Shown here: in pieces, positions 1-6,818 of the stretch
Position numbering within the stretch: the stretch's first letter is position 1
How the letters are laid out: each line of letters starts with the position of its first letter
Assembly: GCA_964546955.1 (NCBI GenBank)
Contig: CAZJLP010000086.1
Location: forward strand, 1-12,757
From: CAZJLP01 sp964546955
Lineage (GTDB): Bacteria; Verrucomicrobiota; Verrucomicrobiia; Opitutales; Opitutaceae
Direction: 5' to 3'
Length of the DNA: 12,757 nucleotides
Notes under the pieces: model-generated
Told to the model about the DNA's origin: nothing
Database searches by the model: none
Seen by the model: only the letters and a program-made list of their open reading frames with translations
Made by a program: the position numbers and the translations under genes

Positions 1-2
1 TT

Positions 3-983
3 ATGATTTCGGTGCCAACCGCCAAAACCCTCCTGACGAAAATCGCCAAGTTAAAGGTCCTCGTCATAGGAGACGTCATGCTGGACCACTACATCTGGGG
101 CGACGCCTCCCGGATCTCTCCGGAAGCGCCCGTCCCGGTCGTGGACATCGCGCGCGATACGTACACCGCTGGCGGCGCGGCCAATGTCGCTCTCAACATC
201 GCTTCGCTCGGCGCCCGCTGCACGGTGGCGGGATTTGTGGGCGCCGATGAAACGGGGGCCCGCTTGACGTCGCTGTTGAAAACGAAGCAGATCGCCGTCA
301 TCCCCACGCCTGGGGACGGTGCGACCATTTTGAAGACGCGGGTGCTCGTCCAGCACCAGCAACTCTGCCGACTCGATCGCGAGTCCGCCCCCACGCGTTA
401 CGCCATCGATCCATCGCAGGTCAAACCGTTGCTGGCGCGGGCGATTCGATCGGCCGATGCCATCATCCTTTCGGACTACGCGAAGGGCATTCTCACGGAT
501 GGCCTCGTCAAGGAGGTCGCGCGCCTCGCCCGCGCCGCCGGAAAATTGATCGCCCTCGATCCCAAACCGAAGCGCAAACTCGCGTTCAAGGATCTCGACT
601 TGATCACGCCGAACCGGCGCGAGGCGCTCCAGTTGGCGGGAATGGAACACGATCCTCACCGACCCTTTCCGGCGGCGGAGGTGTGCCGCCGGTTGCATGA
701 ACTCTATGGGACGCGCAATCTTGTCATCACATTGAGCGAGGACGGCATGTTGCTTTCCAAACACGGCGAAGTGGGAAAGATCATCCCCACCGCGGCCCGA
801 GAGGTGTTCGATGTCTCCGGCGCCGGCGACACCGCCCTGGCCACGCTGGTCCTGGCCCTCGCCGCGGGCGCCCGGCTCGAAACCGCAGCGGAGTTCGCCA
901 ACGCTGCCTCGGGAGTCGTGGTGGCGAAGCTCGGCACCGCGACCGTTTCGCCGGACGAACTGCTCAACTATATTCGCGGTTGA
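3..983 (+). CDS. hldE: D-glycero-beta-D-manno-heptose-7-phosphate kinase (HldE N-terminal domain type, RfaE1)
   Basis: A 326-aa PfkB-family sugar kinase. It is expected to phosphorylate heptose-7-phosphate at C1 in the cytoplasm, in the ADP-heptose branch of LPS core synthesis. Visible hallmarks are GDVMLDHYIWG (about residues 23-33), RISPEAPVPVV, the glycine-rich GGAANVALNIASLGA, LSDYAKGIL, DPKPKRK, TPNRREA, and the anion-hole/catalytic motif GAGD at 273-276 with D276 as predicted base. The protein ends right after the kinase domain, so the cytidylyltransferase half of classical bifunctional HldE is absent and must be a separate gene if present. The ATG lies 3 bases into the window, so upstream context and a longer N-terminus cannot be excluded, although the reading starts where kinase homology is expected. 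A GmhB-like phosphatase follows after 19 nt, giving consecutive pathway steps. The symbol is given for the kinase half only. Confidence 0.9.
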   Translation: MISVPTAKTLLTKIAKLKVLVIGDVMLDHYIWGDASRISPEAPVPVVDIARDTYTAGGAANVALNIASLGARCTVAGFVGADETGARLTSLLKTKQIAVIPTPGDGATILKTRVLVQHQQLCRLDRESAPTRYAIDPSQVKPLLARAIRSADAIILSDYAKGILTDGLVKEVARLARAAGKLIALDPKPKRKLAFKDLDLITPNRREALQLAGMEHDPHRPFPAAEVCRRLHELYGTRNLVITLSEDGMLLSKHGEVGKIIPTAAREVFDVSGAGDTALATLVLALAAGARLETAAEFANAASGVVVAKLGTATVSPDELLNYIRG

Positions 984-1002
984 TCAAACGCGACCGCATT
1001 CC

Positions 1003-1530
1003 GTGAAGGCACTCTTTCTCGACCGAGACAACACACTGATCGTCGACAAGGTCTATTTGGCCGACCCAGCCGGAGTCGAACTCCTCCCGGGGGTGCCCGA
1101 AGGGCTCAAACGCGCGCGCGAACTCGGCTACAAGCTGTTTTTGTTCACTAACCAGTCGGGTATCGGACGCGGTTACCACACGCTCGAAGACGCGCACCGT
1201 GTCAACGAACGCATGGAGGAAATGATCGGCCTCCCTCGACCGCTTTTCGACGACATCGGAATCGCTCCCGAAGCGCCGGACCAACCCTCTCTCTATCGGA
1301 AGCCCTCCCCTCGCTTCATTCTCGAAATGATCGCCAAACACGGCCTCGACCCGACCGCGTCCATCATGGTGGGCGATCGGGAATCCGACATCGAAGCCGG
1401 CGTAAATGCCGGCATCGCCGGTGCCGCCATCTGCACCGGGAAGGTCGCCGCGGCGAAATGGCGCGAACTCAACTACCCAAACGTTCGTGTTTATCGCGAC
1501 TTCGCCGAGTTCGCCGCCAGTTTGAGATAA
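1003..1530 (+). CDS. HAD-IIIA phosphatase, GmhB-like (heptose-1,7-bisphosphate 7-phosphatase), zinc loop absent
   Basis: A 175-aa HAD-superfamily phosphatase starting at GTG 1003; the first residues run directly into motif I (KALFLDRDNTL), so a longer start overlapping the kinase gene is unlikely. Motif I is DxD (D7, D9), motif II is FTNQSG (T49), K100 lies in YRKPSP, and motif IV is VGDRESD (D125, D129). Length and layout match GmhB/HisB-N phosphatases, and the position 19 nt behind the heptose kinase suggests removal of the 7-phosphate of heptose-1,7-bisphosphate. The family's zinc-binding loop (C-x-H...C-x-C-R-K) is not conserved: the corresponding positions read A88, E90, S96 and Y98 in front of R99-K100. 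The assignment rests on family resemblance plus context; a different phosphosugar substrate is possible. There is no recognisable Shine-Dalgarno sequence. Confidence 0.78.
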   Translation: MKALFLDRDNTLIVDKVYLADPAGVELLPGVPEGLKRARELGYKLFLFTNQSGIGRGYHTLEDAHRVNERMEEMIGLPRPLFDDIGIAPEAPDQPSLYRKPSPRFILEMIAKHGLDPTASIMVGDRESDIEAGVNAGIAGAAICTGKVAAAKWRELNYPNVRVYRDFAEFAASLR

Positions 1531-1586
1531 ATCCCCCGCCCTGAGACTCTGCGTCGGTGTTTGGCCAAGAGCGGAACAGACGGATT

Positions 1587-1614
1587 CGTTTCCCGAACCG
1601 GGGACGCTCATTTT
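1587..1614 (+). terminator. Weak terminator-like hairpin after the heptose gene pair
   Basis: TTCCCG (1590-1595) pairs with CGGGGA (1599-1604) around an AAC loop with one G-T wobble. The stem can be extended by CG/CG across one bulged T (1587-1588 with 1605-1606). A short TTTT follows at 1611-1614 after a 4-nt gap, so the U-tract is poor. The location 57 nt after the phosphatase stop and before fpg fits an operon end, but this is a weak call. Confidence 0.35.
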
Positions 1615-1723
1615 CACCGCTAATCGCCCTACCTAATCTACATTCCCCGCAACCTCACGGGGTTCGATGACTGTCCGTAATTCAGAATTTGAGATCCCGC
1701 GACACCTGTGATCCTTGTTCCCC

Positions 1724-2524
1724 ATGCCTGAACTTGCCGAAGTTGAGTACTACCGCGGCCGGTGGGATCCGGGTCTCAAACAAGAAATAACCGCCGTTCT
1801 GGTTCACCCCAAAGCAGCCGTGTTTCGCGGGGCGGAGCCGGGCCAAATCGTCAAACGCCTGACCGGCTCGACCCTTCTTTCTTCGGAAGCCGCGGCCAAA
1901 CAAATGCTGTTTCGCTTCAGTGGCGACGCCTGGCTCGGTATTCATTTGGGAATGACGGGGGAACTGAGCCTTCAGCCCTTGTCGTACGAACCGGCCAAGC
2001 GCGATCACCTCGTGCTGCAACAGTCCAAACAAGCTTTGGTCTTCAGCGACCATCGCATGTTCGGCCGGATCCAGTTCAGCGTGGGGAAAAAACCTCCCGA
2101 TTGGTGGACTTCCATCGCCCCCGCGATTCTGTCGCCTCAATTCACCGTGGCGGTTGTGCGCGACTTTCTCACCCGCCGCGCACGGAGTCCGATCAAGGCG
2201 GTGCTGCTCATGCAGGAACGTTTTCCGGGCATCGGCAACTGGATGGCGGACGAGATTCTTTGGCGGGCGGCTATCCATCCTAAACGCGCCGCAGGCTCGC
2301 TCGACGAGGCGGAAGTGCGCACCCTGCACAAGGAGACCCGCTGGGTGTGTCGAGAAGCGCTCAAGATTATCGGGAAAAACTGGGGCGACCTTCCGGCCAG
2401 TTGGCTGTTCTCACATCGCTGGCGAGCCGGCGGCAAATGCCCCAAAACGGGCAAGCCCCTGCGGCGGGAGGACGTCGGCGGTCGGACGACCTGCTGGTCG
2501 CCGGCGAGGCAGAAACTGGCGTAG
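1724..2524 (+). CDS. mutM: Fpg/Nei-family DNA glycosylase (formamidopyrimidine-DNA glycosylase) with degenerate zinc finger
   Basis: A 266-aa bifunctional glycosylase/AP lyase expected to excise oxidised purines. An in-frame TTG exists at 1715, but the start is set to ATG 1724 because the mature enzyme must expose the catalytic N-terminal proline: the protein then begins M-P2-E3-L-A-E-V-E. Other family positions are K59 (equivalent of E. coli K57), HLGMTGEL with M77, the void-filling R111 and F113 (DHRMFG), and the H2TH signature around GIGNWMADEILW with N172. The C-terminal zinc finger is broken: the first ligand C239 is present, but the others read T242, S259 and R262 although GGRTT (R254) is kept. 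This points to a zinc-less subgroup rather than a pseudogene, since the rest is intact. It lies 42 nt upstream of tlyA. Whether it is true Fpg or an Nei-like relative cannot be settled here. Confidence 0.85.
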   Translation: MPELAEVEYYRGRWDPGLKQEITAVLVHPKAAVFRGAEPGQIVKRLTGSTLLSSEAAAKQMLFRFSGDAWLGIHLGMTGELSLQPLSYEPAKRDHLVLQQSKQALVFSDHRMFGRIQFSVGKKPPDWWTSIAPAILSPQFTVAVVRDFLTRRARSPIKAVLLMQERFPGIGNWMADEILWRAAIHPKRAAGSLDEAEVRTLHKETRWVCREALKIIGKNWGDLPASWLFSHRWRAGGKCPKTGKPLRREDVGGRTTCWSPARQKLA

Positions 2525-2566
2525 TCCGCCATCGACGCGGCGGCTCCCCGATGTTTTCTTCGCTTC

Positions 2567-3322
2567 GTGGCATCGAACAAACAGCGTCTGGACGAACTTC
2601 TCGTCGCCCGGGGAATAGCTGACACGCGGTCCCAGGCCAAGGCGCTGATCATGGCCGGCCGTGTTTTCCACGGCACGGAACGCCTCGATAAGCCGGGCAA
2701 GGAGTTCCCCTCCGACTTGGAACTCTCGGTCGAACAACCGCCGCGTTTTGTGAGCCGCGGGGGCGAAAAACTGGCGGGATTTCTGGAAAAATTCGCGATC
2801 GATCTTCGCGGCGCTCACCTCCTCGATGTGGGAGCATCGACCGGGGGCTTCACCGACTGCGCCTTGCAGGCAGGCGCCGCCGATGCGGTCTGCGTCGATG
2901 TCGGGCGCGCTCAGCTTCACGCCCGGTTGCGCAGCGACCCGCGAGTGGCGAATTTCGAAAAGGTCAACGCACGACAACTGGATGCCGCTGACCTCCCGCG
3001 CAGAGAATTCGACGCAGTGGTAATGGACGTATCGTTCATTTCGTTAAAGACCGTGCTGCCTCCCGTCTGGCCCTTCGTCCGCGCCGGCGGCCTATTGATC
3101 GCGCTGGTGAAACCGCAATTCGAGGCGGGCAAAGCGGAGGTGGATAAGGGTCGCGGGGTCATCCGCGATCGCCAGGTACAGGAAACGGTCTTGGCCGATA
3201 TCCAGGGGTTCGCCCTGCGGGAACTTGCCGGAGCCGTCCTGATCGGAACGATGGATTCGCCCATCACAGGAGCCGACGGGAACCGCGAGTTCCTGCTGGG
3301 GCTGCGGAAAAACGTGATCTGA
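2567..3322 (+). CDS. tlyA: TlyA-type S4/FtsJ rRNA 2'-O-methyltransferase (hemolysin A family)
   Basis: A 251-aa cytoplasmic protein with an N-terminal S4 RNA-binding domain (about 5-62: RLDELLVARG, SQAKALIMAGRV) and an FtsJ/RrmJ Rossmann methyltransferase domain (about 63-250). The SAM motif is LLDVGASTGGF (86-95). K68, D154, K182 and E241 sit where the K-D-K-E catalytic tetrad of FtsJ-type 2'-O-methyltransferases is expected. VKPQFEAGK and KGRGVIRD are TlyA signatures. In actinobacteria TlyA modifies 16S and 23S rRNA cytidines; in many other bacteria the substrate of this family is unproven. Start is GTG 2567 (M-A-S-N-K-Q-R-L-D); the nearby ATG at 2551 is out of frame. NAD kinase follows 32 nt downstream, an adjacency seen in many bacteria. 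No haemolytic role is implied by the sequence. Confidence 0.88.
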   Translation: MASNKQRLDELLVARGIADTRSQAKALIMAGRVFHGTERLDKPGKEFPSDLELSVEQPPRFVSRGGEKLAGFLEKFAIDLRGAHLLDVGASTGGFTDCALQAGAADAVCVDVGRAQLHARLRSDPRVANFEKVNARQLDAADLPRREFDAVVMDVSFISLKTVLPPVWPFVRAGGLLIALVKPQFEAGKAEVDKGRGVIRDRQVQETVLADIQGFALRELAGAVLIGTMDSPITGADGNREFLLGLRKNVI

Positions 3323-3354
3323 ATCTGCTTCCCCCTCGGCCATGATTGCCGAAG

Positions 3355-4221
3355 ATGATCAGTTCTATGCAGCCGATTCGGACTCTCGCCTTCGTGATCA
3401 ACGAACAGAAACCCGGTGCGGCCGAGCTGGCGGACGTGTTGATCGACATCGCCCGAAAGTCGGGCGTAGAGGTGAAGGACACGCGTAGCTTCCCGGTCGC
3501 CGCGGGATTTCTCGAAGGCTGCGATGCCTGCTGCGTCATCGGCGGCGACGGCACCCTCCTCGGAGTCGTCGCGCAGGCCGCGCGGTCTCACGTGCCTTTG
3601 ATCGGGGTGAATCGCGGCAGTCTCGGATTTCTCACGACTTTCTCGGCGGACGAAGCCCGGGCGCAGTTCCAGTCTCTTGTCGGCGGAACCTACCGGGTGG
3701 CCCATCGGTCGCTGCTGGAATGTTCGTTCGGGCCGGGGCGCCACGAACTCGCCCTGAACGACGTGCTGCTGAAAGACGAGTTCAGCTCCCGTCTCATTCG
3801 CCTGGAAGTGCGGGCGGACGATGAGTTGGTCACGGAATACTCGTGCGACGGTTTGATCTTCTCCACCCCCACGGGCTCCACGGCCTATAATTTGTCGGCG
3901 GGCGGACCCTTGATCCATCCTGGAGCCGAGGTGGTGGCGATGACGCCGATCTGTCCCCACACGTTGAGCAATCGCTCCATCATTTTTCGCCACGATGTGA
4001 AATTGAAGGTTTACAATCGCACCGCGTCGCCTCGGCTGCTCGTGGCGACCGACGGCTACCGACACATCGTGTCTACCGATCAGAAGCCGATTGAGATTTC
4101 GCTCTCTGCGCTCCGTCTGCCGCTCATCCAAGCGTGCGACCACTCCCATTTCGCGGTGGTCCGAACGAAGCTGAAATGGAGCGGGGCATCGACGCCATCG
4201 GCAGCCTCCGGCGTAAGCTGA
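3355..4221 (+). CDS. nadK: NAD kinase (ATP/polyphosphate-dependent NAD+ phosphorylation to NADP+)
   Basis: A 288-aa NAD kinase making NADP+ in the cytoplasm. Motifs in order are IGGDGTLLG (GGDGT at 63-67), NRGSLGFLTTF, LNDVLL with the N-D pair at 135-136, CDGLIFSTPTGSTAYNLSAG (TPTGSTAY 171-178), TPICPHTLSNRSI, and the C-terminal FAVVRTKLKWSG typical of the family. Length is normal. The start is uncertain: ATG 3355 is used here, but ATG 3367 (M-Q-P-I-R-T-L-A-F) starts closer to the first conserved strand and may be the true one; TTG 3346 is also in frame. None has a clear Shine-Dalgarno sequence. It is probably co-transcribed with tlyA, and a 324-nt gap with a hairpin follows, suggesting the unit ends here. 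Confidence 0.92.
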   Translation: MISSMQPIRTLAFVINEQKPGAAELADVLIDIARKSGVEVKDTRSFPVAAGFLEGCDACCVIGGDGTLLGVVAQAARSHVPLIGVNRGSLGFLTTFSADEARAQFQSLVGGTYRVAHRSLLECSFGPGRHELALNDVLLKDEFSSRLIRLEVRADDELVTEYSCDGLIFSTPTGSTAYNLSAGGPLIHPGAEVVAMTPICPHTLSNRSIIFRHDVKLKVYNRTASPRLLVATDGYRHIVSTDQKPIEISLSALRLPLIQACDHSHFAVVRTKLKWSGASTPSAASGVS

Positions 4222-4545
4222 TTGGCTCTGGCGACTCTGAAAAACAGATCGCAAGGTAGGGCGAGGCCTCTGGACTCGCCGTCGTGTGTGGATAGCTCCG
4301 ACAAACCTTTTACAAAGCAGCGCCGGACGGCGTGAGAACGCGTAGGGTTAGACGCGATTCGCGCTTCAACGGCCGGTCCGGACGGTTCGCCACCCGCACC
4401 CTCTACTTCGGAGGCACCCGACGACGTTACCTCGCCTGTAGATCGTTAGCTCGAATCCGCCGCAGCGAATCATTTACATCGGCCTTGATGGCTGTTCCAC
4501 TGCCTCTGGTCGGTTGCTCCAGACGGAACCCGACAACCCACGAAA
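4222..4545. other. 324-nt intergenic region without a supported gene
   Basis: This stretch separates nadK from the substrate-binding protein gene. It holds the REP-like hairpin at 4256-4282 and several short GC-rich inverted repeats (for example CCTC/GAGG around TACTTCG). I looked for a TPP-type riboswitch because the next gene is NMT1/THI5-like and found no CTGAGA or other thi-box elements. A reading frame entering the next gene from 4332 has an Arg-rich, unfamiliar composition and is treated as spurious. A promoter for the downstream genes is expected here, but no convincing -35/-10 pair stands out. Confidence 0.5.
4256..4282 (+). repeat. REP-like palindromic element (GTAGGGCGAG... hairpin)
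   Basis: After a GTAGG prefix, GGCGAG (4260-4265) pairs perfectly with CTCGCC (4275-4280). Inside, CC/GG closes a 3-nt TCT loop across one G-A mismatch. There is no T-tract, so it is not a classical intrinsic terminator. The GTAGGG-plus-hairpin layout resembles dispersed intergenic palindromes I associate with Opitutales-type genomes. That is recollection; only one copy is present in this window, so its repetitive nature is inferred. Confidence 0.4.
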
Positions 4546-5547
4546 ATGCATTCACGGTTCATTGCAGGCGCGCTTTTGACCGCCCTCGTTCTCTCCAGCG
4601 GCTGCGGTAAAAAGAATGACCCGACCGCGGTCCCCAATGCCGGCGGTGCCTTCAGACTGACCGTCCAACTCGACTGGATCCCCGAACCGGAACACGGCGG
4701 GTTTTATCAGGCCCAGGCGCGCGGATTTTTCAAAGAGGAGGGGCTCGAAGTCGTTTTGCTGCCCGGCGGTCCGAACGCGCTCGCCACCCAGAAAGTTGCC
4801 ACGGGCCAAGCCGATCTCGCGCAGGCTGACAGCACGAATTCACTGCTCGCCATCGCTCAGGGTTTGCCGATCACGCAGATCGCCGCGGTGTTCCAAAACG
4901 ACCCCTCGGTCCTCATGCTTCATCCGGAGAATCCCATCTCCCGCTTCGAGGACTTGAATGGAAAGACCATCATGGCGCGCCTCGAGTGGGCCTTTATTCC
5001 CTACCTGAAGAAAAAATACGGGATCGAATTCAATCTCGTGCCCCAGAATTTTTCGGTTGCGACCTTCATTCCCAACAAAGACGCGATCCAGCAGGGATAC
5101 TACATCGCCGAGCCGTACTACATCGTCAAAGGGGGCGCCCGGCCACCCAAATTCCTTTACGCATGGGACGCCGGGTTCGACGCCTATGCCGTGATTATCG
5201 CCAACAACGGCTGGCTGAAAAAGCACCCCGACCGGGCGAGGGCTTTTGTCCGCGCGTACATTCGGGGCTGGCGCGACTACCTCGAAGGCGATCCGGCGCC
5301 GGCCCATGCGCTGTTGAAGCAGGTGAATCCCGCGAACACCGACGAGTTTCTCGCGTTCTCGCGCAGAATGATCATCGACGAGAAGCTCGTGATCGGCCGC
5401 AAAGAGAGCGGATCGGACAAAATCGGGCGCCTCAGTCCCGACCGGTTTCGCACGCAGATCTCGCAACTCGAGGAATTGGACATCCTGCCAAAAGGGAAGG
5501 TCAGCGTGGAGCAAGCCATGAGCACGGCTTACCTCCCCACTCCTTAA
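4546..5547 (+). CDS. NMT1/THI5-like ABC transporter substrate-binding lipoprotein
   Basis: A 333-aa protein with a lipoprotein signal peptide: basic start, hydrophobic core and lipobox L-S-S-G-C with C20 as the predicted lipidation site. The mature part is a type II periplasmic binding protein of the NMT1/THI5-like (ThiY/SsuA/TauA) group: VQLDWIPEPEHGGFYQA (40-56), ARGFFKEEGLEVVLLPGG, VATGQADLAQADS, DLNGKTIMA (137-144), IAEPYYIVKGG and WLKKHPDRARAFVRAYIRG. Relatives bind thiamine pyrimidine precursors, alkanesulfonates, nitrate or similar small anions and heterocycles; the ligand cannot be read from the sequence. It sits 23 nt upstream of an amidohydrolase, so ligand capture followed by hydrolysis or deamination is a reasonable guess. 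No permease or ATPase gene is in the window. Start ATG 4546 lacks a Shine-Dalgarno sequence but places the signal peptide correctly. Confidence 0.85.
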   Translation: MHSRFIAGALLTALVLSSGCGKKNDPTAVPNAGGAFRLTVQLDWIPEPEHGGFYQAQARGFFKEEGLEVVLLPGGPNALATQKVATGQADLAQADSTNSLLAIAQGLPITQIAAVFQNDPSVLMLHPENPISRFEDLNGKTIMARLEWAFIPYLKKKYGIEFNLVPQNFSVATFIPNKDAIQQGYYIAEPYYIVKGGARPPKFLYAWDAGFDAYAVIIANNGWLKKHPDRARAFVRAYIRGWRDYLEGDPAPAHALLKQVNPANTDEFLAFSRRMIIDEKLVIGRKESGSDKIGRLSPDRFRTQISQLEELDILPKGKVSVEQAMSTAYLPTP

Positions 5548-5570
5548 CCGCTCGGCGCGAACTCGAACGC

Positions 5571-6794
5571 ATGCCGGAGATCCGAGACTGCATTGTTTTC
5601 CTGGGGGCCGAGCTCGAACCGCATCGCGTGGCTCGTTTCGCGTGGGAGCACGACACCGTGACGGCGATCGAGCGGGTCGAGCCTTGCCGGTCGTTGGATG
5701 ACGGCGGCTGCGTCATCGTTCCCGGCTTCTATAACGGCCACACGCACGTGGGCGATTCGGCACTGCCGGACGGGGCGACGGGCCTTACGCTGGAAGAAGC
5801 TTTCTTCCGGCCCAATGGTTACAAGTACCGGGAATTGTCCCGCCTCGCGCCCGAGCAACAACGTGAGCAGGTGGTTGCGCACCAGCGGTACATGGCGCGG
5901 ACCGGGACCATCTGCCACCTCGACTTTCGCGAGCAAGGAATCGAGGGGGCTCGCCTGTTGCGGGAGGCGTCCGCGGCAACCGGTGTGCGCAGCATCATTC
6001 TCAGTCAGTTTACCGACCCTCCCTTCGACGCGCGCGAACTGAAGGAAAACCAGGCGCCTCTGCCGGAAGGCAAGCGGACAAAAATGGAAGCGCTGCTCGC
6101 CGTCGCTGACGGATTCTCCGAAAGCACGATGAACGACCTGACGGATCCCGCCTGGTCCGAAATCCGGCTTCTTACCTCTTCGCGCGGGAAGTTGCGGGCC
6201 ATTCATTGCCTGGAAAACGACGGGTATCGTGCGACTTCAGTCGCGGTGACCGGGCGCGGCGACCTGGCCCGCGCCATCGAGCTCTACGACGCGCATTTGA
6301 TCGTTCACCTCACGGCGGCCCGGGCCGATGAGATCGCGCTCCTCGTCCAGCATCGCAAAACCGCGGCGCTGAATCCGCGCGCCAATGCAAGCCTGGGGCT
6401 GCCGCTGCCACCGATCGCGGAACTTCTCAAGGCGGGCGCGAATCTCCTCTTGGGCACGGACAATGGCATGTTGAACGCTCCGTCCCTCTTGCCGGAGTTG
6501 GACTTTGCCTATCGTCTGGCCCGATCGCAGTTCGGGAATGCCACGGAACCGGATCCGCGCACGATCCTGAAAATGGTCACGTCCAACATCCGCCCGGTGC
6601 TCGGAGGAGATCACTACGGCTACCTGGACGAAAATCTGCCTGCCTCCTTTGTCGTGTTCGATTTCCACCAGCCTCATTTGCGGCATACGCGCAACGTTGC
6701 GGCTTCGCTCGTCACCCGGACGAGCGCGGCGGATGTGCTGGCCACGCTCAGCTTCGGCCGCACCCTCTGGTCGGCGCCCCACTTTTCGCAATAA
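5571..6794 (+). CDS. Metal-dependent amidohydrolase (ATZ/TRZ/deaminase-like; archaeal chlorohydrolase-type motifs)
   Basis: A 407-aa amidohydrolase-superfamily enzyme. Metal-site motifs of the subfamily are visible: H57-x-H59 in PGFYNGHTHVGDSA, H212 in IHCLENDGY, H246 in LIVHLTAARADE, and D297 in LLLGTDNGM, with NPRANASLGLPLPP just before the last strand. The HTH-x-GDS and LDFREQGIEGARLLRE stretches recall predicted chlorohydrolases/deaminases common in Archaea, a resemblance from memory. Likely reactions are hydrolytic deamination or dechlorination of a ring, or amide hydrolysis of a small N-compound; the substrate is unknown. The start is ATG 5571; the frame is open much further upstream inside the preceding gene, but that part lacks homology. 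It follows the substrate-binding lipoprotein by 23 nt and precedes a methyltransferase by 24 nt. It has no signal peptide, so it should act in the cytoplasm after uptake. Confidence 0.85.
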   Translation: MPEIRDCIVFLGAELEPHRVARFAWEHDTVTAIERVEPCRSLDDGGCVIVPGFYNGHTHVGDSALPDGATGLTLEEAFFRPNGYKYRELSRLAPEQQREQVVAHQRYMARTGTICHLDFREQGIEGARLLREASAATGVRSIILSQFTDPPFDARELKENQAPLPEGKRTKMEALLAVADGFSESTMNDLTDPAWSEIRLLTSSRGKLRAIHCLENDGYRATSVAVTGRGDLARAIELYDAHLIVHLTAARADEIALLVQHRKTAALNPRANASLGLPLPPIAELLKAGANLLLGTDNGMLNAPSLLPELDFAYRLARSQFGNATEPDPRTILKMVTSNIRPVLGGDHYGYLDENLPASFVVFDFHQPHLRHTRNVAASLVTRTSAADVLATLSFGRTLWSAPHFSQ

Positions 6795-6818
6795 ACCGCA
6801 GCCCTTTCCCAGAATCAC

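Noticed and set aside
811..1002. Upstream extension of the HAD phosphatase frame into the heptose kinase gene
   Set aside because: It covers the kinase C-terminus in another frame; HAD motif I starts right after GTG 1003.
2917..4254. A 445-codon minus-strand frame opposite tlyA and nadK
   Set aside because: It is a shadow of two well-supported genes, with no recognisable domain and biased Arg content.
4222..4545. TPP (thiamine) riboswitch before the THI5-like binding protein
   Set aside because: No CTGAGA or other thi-box conserved elements could be found.
4332..4610. A 92-codon plus-strand frame before and into the binding-protein gene
   Set aside because: Its composition is Arg-rich, it shows no motif, and it overlaps the signal peptide region of the next gene.
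4986..5570. Upstream extension of the amidohydrolase frame into the binding-protein gene
   Set aside because: The extension overlaps a convincing lipoprotein gene and encodes Arg-rich nonsense; amidohydrolase homology begins just after ATG 5571.
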